Source: Halobacillus amylolyticus (lineage in GTDB: Bacteria > Bacillota > Bacilli > Bacillales > Halobacillaceae). From it: 64,000 nt of DNA. Both the position numbers and the translations under genes were made by a program. The notes under the pieces are model-generated. The model saw only the letters and a list, made by a program, of their open reading frames with translations, was not told where the DNA came from and did no database searches. Below are positions 43,360 through 52,000 of the stretch, piece after piece. Every line of letters begins with the position of its first letter. The stretch's first letter is position 1. The DNA lies in the NCBI RefSeq assembly GCF_022921115.1, contig NZ_CP095075.1:3732001-3796000 (forward strand), read 5' to 3'.

Positions 43360-43854
43360 ATGAAAAAGTTCAGATATTGGATCCCTGCCATCGTTTGGAT
43401 GGGGATTATTTTTTATTCATCATCTACACCTTATCAAGAACAAGATGTAAAGCCGGTTCTCAGTGACTGGTTTGATCTATCAGGATTTGTCCCTCTGTTT
43501 GATGGAATTTCTTTTACTTATCATCATAGTGAGGTAAGCGTGGCAAGTTTAGGTATAGCAGGTTTCATAGAATTCTTTATTAGAAAAGGTGCACATGTAA
43601 CGGTTTTCCTCTTGTTAACCGTTCTTATCTTCTATGCACTTCGCAAGACTACGAATAGAAACTACCAATCAACTATAATTATTTCTTGGGTTGCAACAGT
43701 GCTGTATGCAATAACTGATGAACTTCACCAAGGAATTACACCAAACCGTACGCCTTACATAGGTGACGTGATATTAGATGCTGTAGGTGGTCTGATGGCC
43801 CTTCTACTGATCAGCATTGTCTATTTTATTCGACGGCGCAGTAATGCAAGATGA
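43360..43854 (+). CDS. VanZ-family membrane protein
   Basis: 164 aa from ATG 43360 with GTGAGG upstream; the earlier ATG at 43318 lies in the promoter. Starts KKFRYWIPAIVWMGIIFYSS and has four TM helices. Conserved VanZ features: RKGAHVTVFLLLTVLIFYAL and DELHQGITPNRTPYIGDVIL (about 120-140). VanZ proteins confer low-level teicoplanin resistance in enterococci; most chromosomal homologues have no known role. Confidence 0.88.
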   Translation: MKKFRYWIPAIVWMGIIFYSSSTPYQEQDVKPVLSDWFDLSGFVPLFDGISFTYHHSEVSVASLGIAGFIEFFIRKGAHVTVFLLLTVLIFYALRKTTNRNYQSTIIISWVATVLYAITDELHQGITPNRTPYIGDVILDAVGGLMALLLISIVYFIRRRSNAR

Positions 43855-43950
43855 TAAGATTTTTGTTGATTACCGACAGAAATGGAAGTTTACTAGCGAA
43901 AAATTAAGGAATAGAACATATTAATGGAACTAATAGAAAAGGTGGGTGCT

Positions 43951-44067
43951 ATGAAAGCAGAAGACTTGAAAGATATCCTTCAGTCGATTATTCATCAGAC
44001 CGAAAAATCTGAACTTGTTTCTTCCGAAGAAATAATAAATAGTTTGATTCAACAACTACAGAATTAA
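43951..44067 (+). CDS. Small hypothetical protein
   Basis: 38 aa with AAAAGGTGGGTG before ATG 43951 and its own terminator. Helical and charged (MKAEDLKDILQSIIHQTEKS), no family recognised. The site and terminator support expression. Confidence 0.5.
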   Translation: MKAEDLKDILQSIIHQTEKSELVSSEEIINSLIQQLQN

Positions 44068-44075
44068 TATACATA

Positions 44076-44093
44076 GGGCAGGTATTCCTGCCC
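44076..44093 (+). terminator. Terminator after the 38-aa gene
   Basis: GGGCAGG / CCTGCCC stem, loop TATT, then CTTTATT. Confidence 0.7.
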
Positions 44094-44172
44094 CTTTATT
44101 ATGTCTAAAACTACATATTAATTATGATATAATTGACACTCAATACGTATAAAACTGCAAAGGAATGATGAG

Positions 44173-45888
44173 ATGAATTGGACTCAGGAATATAAACGCT
44201 GGCAAACTTTCGCATCCCTTGATGATAAGCTTCGTACTCAGCTGGATCAGCTGCAAGACGATGAACAGTCACTCGAAGATGCCTATTATAAAAATCTTGA
44301 ATTTGGGACGGGTGGTATGCGTGGCAAGCTCGGACCAGGTACAAACCGCATGAATATCTACACGATCCGTCGTGCTGCTGAAGGGTTGGCCAACTATGTA
44401 GCAGAACAAAACGGCCATGAAAAAGGTGTAGCTATTGCTTATGACTCAAGGTACATGTCAAAGGAGTTTGCGGTTGAAACTGCACGAGTACTTGGCAACC
44501 ATAATATCCAATCATATGTTTTTTCCTCGCTCAGACCGACTCCTGAACTGTCATTTGCTGTTCGCTATTTAGGAGCGTCAGGTGGAGTGGTGATTACAGC
44601 TAGTCATAACCCGCCTGAATATAACGGCTTTAAAGTGTACAATGAAGATGGGGGGCAAATGCCTCCTGAAGAAGCAGGAGCTGTCATCAACTTTGTTAAC
44701 CAAGTAGAAAATGAATTAACTGTCAAGGTCGCTGAGCAAACTGATCTTGAAGAAGCTGGTTTACTAAAATGGATGGATGAGGAAGTCGATCAAGCCTATT
44801 TAGACCATCTGAAAACCGTTAGTGTGAATTCAAATGTGACAGAGTCTGCTGGTGATTTTAGCGTTGTTTTCACCCCTTTGCACGGAACTGCTAAAATGCT
44901 TGTTGAGAAGGGGCTTAAGCAAATCGGTTTGACCGAAGTTCATACCGTTGCCGAGCAAGCAGAGCCGGATCCTGAATTTTCAACAGTAGCCTCACCGAAT
45001 CCAGAGGAGCACCAAGCATTTGAAATGGCGATTGAAAAAGGGAAAGAACTACATGCAGATGTACTGATCGCAACCGACCCAGATGCCGATCGTCTTGGTG
45101 TAGCCGTTCCAGATGATAGTGGGGAGTATCAAGTATTAACAGGGAACCAAACAGGTGCACTTATGCTTGATTATTTGCTATCACAAAGCCAAAGCTTGCC
45201 AAAGAATGGAATCATGATTAAAACGATCGTAACTTCTGAATTCGGTCGCGTGATCGCTAATCATTACGGTGTAAGTACACTGGATACATTAACAGGATTT
45301 AAATTTATTGGTGAAAAAATTAAAGAATACGAAGAATCAGGCCAACATAGCTTCCTGTTTGGCTATGAAGAAAGCTACGGCTATTTAGTGAAGGATTTCG
45401 CTCGTGATAAAGACGCCGTGCAAGCAGCTGTTCTTTCAGCAGAAGTTGCGGCTTATTGGAAATCTAAAGGTAAGACGTTGCTTCAAGCTCTAGACGAACT
45501 GTATAAAAAACATGGATATTTCCTTGAAGATCTGCAATCCTTAAAAATGGAAGGGAAATCAGGCTCAGAACAAATCCAGTCCATTATGGATGACTTCCGT
45601 GAGCACCCTTTGAAGGAAGCGGGCGGGCTTAAGGTTGAGGCCGTTGAGGACTACACTACATCTGAAAGAAAAAATGCGGGTGGTGAGGTCGAAACGATTC
45701 AGCTGCCGAAAGCCAATGTGTTGAAATTTATTTTAGAGGATGATTGCTGGTTCTGTCTGCGTCCGTCTGGGACTGAGCCGAAGATTAAGTTTTATTATGG
45801 TGTAAAGACAGGTTCCGGCGAGCAAAGTCACAATCTACTAGAAGCAGTCAAACGATCTGTTAACGAACAAATTAAAAAGCACGTGTAG
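44173..45888 (+). CDS. pgcA: Alpha-phosphoglucomutase
   Basis: 571 aa, the long Bacillus PgcA type. It converts glucose-6-phosphate to glucose-1-phosphate for UDP-glucose synthesis. Motifs: phosphoserine loop GGVVITASHNPPEYNGFKVY (about 137-156), metal site IATDPDADRLGVA (about 299-311), sugar site FGYEESYGYLV (about 396-406) and the phosphate-binding RPSGTEPKIKFYYG near the C-terminus. With gtaB (55812) it supplies the glucosyl donor used by TagE. Monocistronic with a strong terminator. Confidence 0.93.
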   Translation: MNWTQEYKRWQTFASLDDKLRTQLDQLQDDEQSLEDAYYKNLEFGTGGMRGKLGPGTNRMNIYTIRRAAEGLANYVAEQNGHEKGVAIAYDSRYMSKEFAVETARVLGNHNIQSYVFSSLRPTPELSFAVRYLGASGGVVITASHNPPEYNGFKVYNEDGGQMPPEEAGAVINFVNQVENELTVKVAEQTDLEEAGLLKWMDEEVDQAYLDHLKTVSVNSNVTESAGDFSVVFTPLHGTAKMLVEKGLKQIGLTEVHTVAEQAEPDPEFSTVASPNPEEHQAFEMAIEKGKELHADVLIATDPDADRLGVAVPDDSGEYQVLTGNQTGALMLDYLLSQSQSLPKNGIMIKTIVTSEFGRVIANHYGVSTLDTLTGFKFIGEKIKEYEESGQHSFLFGYEESYGYLVKDFARDKDAVQAAVLSAEVAAYWKSKGKTLLQALDELYKKHGYFLEDLQSLKMEGKSGSEQIQSIMDDFREHPLKEAGGLKVEAVEDYTTSERKNAGGEVETIQLPKANVLKFILEDDCWFCLRPSGTEPKIKFYYGVKTGSGEQSHNLLEAVKRSVNEQIKKHV

Positions 45889-45891
45889 CAC

Positions 45892-45918
45892 AGAGCCCCG
45901 GAGATACTCCGGGGCTCT
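45892..45918 (+). terminator. Terminator of pgcA
   Basis: A 12-bp stem (AGAGCCCCGGAG / CTCCGGGGCTCT) with a 3-nt loop. The T-tract is weak. Confidence 0.75.
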
Positions 45919-46043
45919 AAATGTTAATACTGTTTTACGTTATGTTAAATTTGACACAAAGTGACAAAAACAGCTAAGTCCTATGATATAATGAGGTTCG
46001 CATCTAAAATTAGGGGAACCCCTGTCATTAAGTGAGGATATTT

Positions 46044-47140
46044 ATGAATCAATACATCCATATAATTGTTGCGTTATGTATATCCATGCTAGTTAGTTAC
46101 CTGCTTGTTTTTCCAGTTATTAAGCTAGCTGTTAAATGGCGAATGATGGACCATCCGGAATATAGAAAAATTCATAAAGTGATTACACCTAGAATGGGGG
46201 ACTGGCCATCTTTGGTGGGGTAGTAGCGGGGATGCTTTACATTAGACCAGATATAGAATATTGGCCTTCGATTTGTATTGGAGCTACCATTATTGTGATT
46301 ACGGGACTTCTTGATGACCGCTATCAAATACGCCCGCTTATAAAGTTAGCGGGACAAGTAGCAGCGGCATCCGTAATCATATTCTCCGGGCTGCAAATTG
46401 ATATTTTAACCATTCCTTTTCTAGGCATGATTCCGATTAATGATGCACTCAGCATTCCACTGACTTTTTTCTGGGTGATCGGGATTACAAACGCAATCAA
46501 TTTAATTGATGGACTTGACGGATTAGCTACGGGTGTGACAACAATTTCACTCATTAGTGTAGCAGTGATGGCCTTAGCGATTGAGCCACAATTAAGTATT
46601 GTCTATTTATGTATTGTCTTGATTGGGAGTAACTTAGGGTTCTTAGTGCACAACTTTTACCCCGCCAAGATTTATATGGGGGACACAGGATCCTTATTTC
46701 TCGGTTACTCCATGGCCGTGATCTCAATGGTCGGCTTATTTAAAAATGTAACGTTATTCAGCTTTATCATCCCGATTATTGTACTGGCTATTCCCTTATT
46801 TGATACATTGTTTTCTATATTAAGAAGGGTCATTAATAAACAAAAAATCATGATGCCGGACAACAAACATATTCACTATCAAATTTTAGCTGCTGGTTTT
46901 AGCCATAGAGCGACCGTATTGATAATATATGGGTTTAGTGCCTTATTTGGATTCCTGGCCATACTGTTTTCTTTAACTTCGTTTGCTATATCACTAGGGA
47001 TAACCTTCCTGATTTTATTATTACTTCACCTGTTCGCAGAAATGACGGGGGTTGTGTCAAAAGGAAAACGCCCAGTGATTGATATGATAATTAAACAGAA
47101 GAAAAACAAAAAAAGTAAACAAAAAAAAGATAGCCAATGA
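46044..47140 (+). pseudogene. tagO: Undecaprenyl-phosphate N-acetylglucosaminyl-1-phosphate transferase, single-base frameshift
   Basis: MraY/WecA-family membrane enzyme that starts wall teichoic acid by putting GlcNAc-1-phosphate on undecaprenyl phosphate. The first part (46044-46223) reads to KIHKVITPRMG and then leaves frame. The second part (open from about 46200) continues GLAIFGGVVAGMLYI and holds the active-site motifs GLLDDRY, NLIDGLDGLATG and MGDTGSLFLGY. A G run at 46196-46200 has five G where six restore the frame. Full length would be about 365 aa, normal for TagO. The rest is intact, so the lesion is recent or a sequencing error. Confidence 0.85.
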
Positions 47141-47162
47141 AATTAATATTTCATTGGCTATC
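47129..47162 (-). terminator. Terminator of the tagD-tagB unit
   Basis: A 15-bp stem (GATAGCCAATGAAAT and complement) overlaps the tagB stop and is followed on the minus strand by T8. It also encloses the tagO stop, so it may work in both directions. Confidence 0.88.
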
Positions 47163-48348
47163 GCTGTTCTGCGAGAACTTCTTCTTTTTCTGTTGCTTCC
47201 CCATAAATAGCTTGTATCAATTGTAAACTTGACTCGCCTTTTGAATATTCGTTCCAATCTCTTGCAAAACTACTTACAACACCCATGTTGTAAGGCTCAT
47301 TGAGAATAATTTCAATGATTTCTTCACTTGTATAGGCAACAGGGCCAGGAACCATAGAATGATAGTCTTCCCAGAACCCTCTTGCTCTTGAGTAATCTTC
47401 AAGATCATAAGAGTAGAAAATCATCGGTTTATTCAACAGGGAGAACTCATAAGGAATGGATGAATAGTCAGTTATCAATAAATCTGTGATCATCAACAAC
47501 TCGTTTATTTGCTCGCCTACAGAAACGTCAATAATAAAATTAGGATACGAATTCATAAACCTTGTCTTTACCGCCGGGTGAAGACGCATCAGAAGAACAT
47601 AATCATCTTGCAAGGCCTCATACATCAATTTTAAGTTTAGTTGAACATCAGCATCAGTTAATTTGTTGTCTCGAAAGGTAGGTGCGTATAATATAACCTT
47701 TTTCCCTTTAATTCTAGGATGCTTATTCTCCATTTTTTCTCTAATATTTGCAGAATCCCGATATTCGAAAAAGTAATCGGTTCGAGGTACACCTGTTCTT
47801 AAAATTTGAGCATCGGATAAACCAAAGCTCTCTTTAAAAATATCGGCCATTTTATCTGAACCAACCACCACATGGTCAAATTTGTGATATACATTACGGA
47901 AACGTTCATTTGCTCTATTTTTCCTCGTTTCAATGGATGGATCTTTAAGTCCAAACCTTTTTACTGCACCAGAAGCATGCCAAAGTTGAATACACTCCAC
48001 ATTGTCACGAAAATCAACAGCAGCTAAAAAACCAAAATAATTGTCAACGAAGACTTTTTCACATGTAGCTAAATGGTAGATAGAGAGAATAAAAGCATAA
48101 GGACTTTTTAAATCAAAAGGAAGGACCGAGGTTTGATGGTCTTCCTCATAAGTGTATCTACAGTTACTATCCTTTAAGATCACTATGCTTCCACTGTACT
48201 GTTTTTTCAAGGCTTCAACGGTGTACAAAATATTATCCCCAAAAGAAGAAACAAACACCGTTTTCCTCCATTGGGGACTCAGTTTAAAAACGTTAAATAA
48301 AATTCTTACAGTAAGCAAATAAATGCTTACTAAAAGTTCTCTAGCCAT
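47158..48348 (-). CDS. tagB: CDP-glycerol glycerophosphotransferase, TagB-like (primase type)
   Basis: 396 aa, single catalytic domain and N-terminal amphipathic/membrane helix, the size of TagB (TagF is far longer). It should add the first glycerol phosphate to the lipid-linked ManNAc-GlcNAc unit at the inner membrane face. Motifs: LWHASGAVKRFGLKD (about 122-136), YAPTFRDNKL, LLMRLHPAVK and LLITDYSSIPYEFSLLNKPM. The ATG overlaps the end of tagD, so they form an operon. No tagA is in the window. Confidence 0.8.
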   Translation of the reverse strand: MARELLVSIYLLTVRILFNVFKLSPQWRKTVFVSSFGDNILYTVEALKKQYSGSIVILKDSNCRYTYEEDHQTSVLPFDLKSPYAFILSIYHLATCEKVFVDNYFGFLAAVDFRDNVECIQLWHASGAVKRFGLKDPSIETRKNRANERFRNVYHKFDHVVVGSDKMADIFKESFGLSDAQILRTGVPRTDYFFEYRDSANIREKMENKHPRIKGKKVILYAPTFRDNKLTDADVQLNLKLMYEALQDDYVLLMRLHPAVKTRFMNSYPNFIIDVSVGEQINELLMITDLLITDYSSIPYEFSLLNKPMIFYSYDLEDYSRARGFWEDYHSMVPGPVAYTSEEIIEIILNEPYNMGVVSSFARDWNEYSKGESSLQLIQAIYGEATEKEEVLAEQR

Positions 48349-48738
48349 TGTTCACATCTAATATGTCGTTCTTAATTTTAGACGTTGAAATGCCTACAGT
48401 ACGTGGAAGATAAACAACTTCACAGTGTTCTTTCAAGTGATCAAACTTCCCTTTCCAGTCATCCCCATAACAAATACATCAATGTCATGGTCTTGAACGT
48501 CATTAACTTTTTGCTCCCAGTTATCCTCTGGAATAACCTCGTCAACATAACGAATAGCCTCTAAAATCATTTTACGGTTCTCAAAGCTGTGATAAGCTTC
48601 TTTATTTTTAATGGCGTTAAATTCGTCAGAAGAAATGGCTACAATCAAGTAGTCTCCAAGATCAGAGGCGCGCTTCAGTAGATTTATATGTCCCCAATGC
48701 AACAAATCGAATGTTCCATAAGTGATTACTTTCTTCAT
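48341..48738 (-). pseudogene. tagD: Glycerol-3-phosphate cytidylyltransferase, single-base frameshift
   Basis: TagD makes CDP-glycerol from CTP and glycerol-3-phosphate. From ATG 48738 (AGGAGGAA upstream) it reads MKKVITYGTFDLLHWGHINL with the HxGH nucleotidyltransferase motif. It reaches DIDVFVMG and then shifts into MTGKGSLIT and a stop. One extra G in the run at 48463-48466 restores DDWKGKFDHLKEHCEVVYLP, then RTVGISTSKI and an end at 48341 that overlaps the tagB ATG. The full product would be 132 aa (about 129 in B. subtilis). RTVGISTSKI is required for activity, so the shifted product should be inactive. Confidence 0.88.
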
Positions 48739-49090
48739 TATTGTATTCCTCCTAAAAGTCATAAGCACTGTTGCCTTAATCAACATATGCTGGCAATTTA
48801 CTATTATAATAACCTATTTTTACACGCTGTTAACATGAACTTATCAATTTATTTAAATTTTACTTGAATTTCTCTTAAATTCGACCGATATAATATAAGA
48901 CGTACTAGGTAACAGTTTAACAGTTTCAGTAATGAGATACAAGTTACCACCTGAAAGTACCAATCTCTAAACATCGTTAATTGTCGATTTTTTGAAATAG
49001 ATTTAAAATATAGTCGAAAATAGTCTTATATTTTTAACGAGTTTCTTGTATAATTATCGATGTTTCAATAAATCAAAAATGGAGGTGCTA
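48739..49090. other. Divergent regulatory region tagD / autolysin
   Basis: 352 AT-rich bases. TATAAT boxes on the plus strand are at 48889-48894 (TTGAAT 19 bp before it) and 49049-49054 (no clear -35). These are possible autolysin promoters. The autolysin ribosome site (GGAGGTG) is at the end. No ORF or strong hairpin. Confidence 0.45.
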
Positions 49091-52000
49091 ATGATAGTTT
49101 TAAAGTTAAAATTGAATATGAGGTTGTCTTTGTTTTTGGCTCTTATTATCATCTTAACTCCCTTATTAGGAAAAGAAGTAGCTAAAGCAGCAGAGAGTAA
49201 TTGGTCGGGGGCATTTTACAACAACCAAACTTTATCTGGAACTTCAATTCCGGCGAGCTACGAAAGCTTGTCTTTTAATTGGGGGAATTCTTCACCTAAA
49301 AAAGGGGTACACTCAGACTACTTTTCTTCGAGATTCAGTAAAAAATTAACATTGAGTCAAAAGCAAGACTATTTTGTTAAGACTTTTGCTGATGATGGTA
49401 TTCGAGTGAAGGTTGATGGAAAGACAGTTATTGATCGCTGGAGTTCTTCTGCAGGGGAATTTAATCAAGCATTTCTTCCTAATTTACAAACAGGCACCCA
49501 TGAAGTCACTGTAGATTACTTTGATAGAAGACATGGGGCTACTCAGTTTGCAGATGTATTAAAGTTTGGGGATTGGATTGGTTATTACTATGATAATAAA
49601 TCCCTAGAAGGTAATCCAATGGGAACAAAAGTTTTTTATCCAAAAAGCGTCCGATCCCTTCAGTTTGATCATGGTTATAACTCACCTAATGTGAAGGGGA
49701 TAGGCAAAGGCGATTTTTCCGCAGAGTTTTATACAGCTATGAGAATTCCAGCAGGGAAATACGTGCTGAAAACGATTCCTGATGATGGCATACGAGTCTA
49801 CATAGATGGAAAAAAGGCACTGGATTACTGGCAACCTAGTGATTCTAAAGAAAAATCCAACATAATAAATGTAGAAGACAAATCCTCAGGAGAAAAAGAT
49901 GTTCATTGGATAAAAATCGAATACTTTGAGAATGGTGGCAAGAGTAAATTAGATTTTAAGCTGACCCCTTTGAGTGAGGCGTTATCTAGTGAAAAGTGGT
50001 TAGCAAGTCATTATAACTCTACATCACCTATGGGGAATGGAATTGTAGAAACGAATAAATCTCATAAAGAAATTAATTTTAAATGGGGTTTTGGTAGCCC
50101 GTATAACGGCATTCGTTCAGACTATTTTTCAAGTTCTTTCTTTAAAAGACTTGACCCTAATCAAAACTACTTTGTTAAAACATTCGCGGATGACCGTGTG
50201 AGAGTGTCCGTAAATGGAGATTTTGTTTTAAATCGGTGGTCCAATTCTGCAGGGGAGGAAGATGCTGGACTAATTACTGGTTTAGAGCCTAGTAATATTG
50301 TTCAAGTAGACTATATGGACAATACTAGAGAAGCCACTCTATTAGCTGATGTATTACCTGTCGGGGATTGGATGTCATATTATTATAATAATAATAATTT
50401 AGATGGTACACCTGTTTATAAGGAACAGTTAGATGGAATATCAAATTCTTTAAGCTTTGACCATGGTTATAATTCTCCATCTGAGAAAGTTTCGAAAAAC
50501 GAATTTACTGCAAGTTTTACAACATACAAAAAATTAAGTGCGGGAAAATACTTGTTTAACACAAAAGTCGACGATGGGATAAGAATTTATGTTGATGACA
50601 ATCTTGTTGTGAATCAATGGGGGAAAAGTCGTTACCAGGAAGAGTTAAATCACGTAGTAGAAATATCTGATCTTAAAGGAAGAGAGAAAGAATTCCATAA
50701 AATAAGGATTGAATATAGGGAGTTTGAGGGGAAGAGTAGACTAGATTTTAAAATAACCCCTTTCAATCGGACATTCTCCTATGATTCTTGGACAGGAATT
50801 TATTATAATGATAGAAACTTAAGTGGTGTTGGAAAAATTTCACCAAACTCTTACGAATCTTTAGATTTCACTTGGGGCTTTGGTTCACCGATGGAAGGAA
50901 TAAAAACAGACTATTTCTCAGCCTCTTTTTACAAAAAAATTCGTGCCGGAAAAGACTATTTTGTACAAACATATGCTGATGATAGAGTTCAGGTGTCAGT
51001 CAATGATAATTATGTAATTGATAGATGGTCTAATTCATCAGGTGAAGTTGATAATGGTGTTATCACAAATAGAAACAAAGATTCCCTGGTAAAAGTTAAT
51101 TACATGGATAATACTCGTCATGCAAAATTAAAAGCTGACATAGTTCCATTTAATGATTGGATAGGTTATTACTATAATAATGTTGAACCGAAGGGAGCTC
51201 CAGATGCAAAGGCAATCTTATCAGGAGTAGATAATAGCTTATCTTTCGACCATGGTTATGGAAGACCATTAAAAGGTATTAATGAAGATGATTTCTCAGC
51301 CAACTTTACTACATACAAAAGGTTAGATCCTGGCAGGTATGTGTTAAACACAAAGGTTGATGATGGAATCCGTATTTATGTTGATGGTGAGTTAGTTATT
51401 AACCAATGGCAAAAGAATCGTTTCAACGAGGATTTACAACATGTACTGGATATTCAGAATAATGAAGGTTCAAATATTCATGAGATAAAGATCCATTATA
51501 AAGAGTTCTCAGGAAAAAGTAAGCTTGATTTTGAAATTTCACCTATACATGAAGTTTTATCAACTGATAGTTACTTAGCTGCATATTTTAATCAGTCCTC
51601 ACCTACAGGTATAGGGGTTATTGATGCTAATAGTCCAATCAAAGATATTAACTTTTCTTGGAATAGCAATGCATCACTTAATTCAATATCAACTACTAAT
51701 AATTTCTCGGCTTCCTATCATAAACTTTTACCATCTAATCATGACTATTTCGTGCAAACGTACACGAAAGATAAGGTTAGAGTAAAAGTGAATGGGAAAG
51801 AAATAATTAACAATTGGTCTAGTAATAATGAAGGGGTGGCCAAGGGATATATTACAAATTTGAAAAGCCCAGTACAATTACAAATCGATTATTCAAAGAA
51901 CTCAGATAATGGAATGGTGATGTCAGATGTGGTTCCGTTTGGAGATTGGATTGTTCATTATTACAATAATAAATCATTAAGCGGGACGCCTGTTGCTAAT

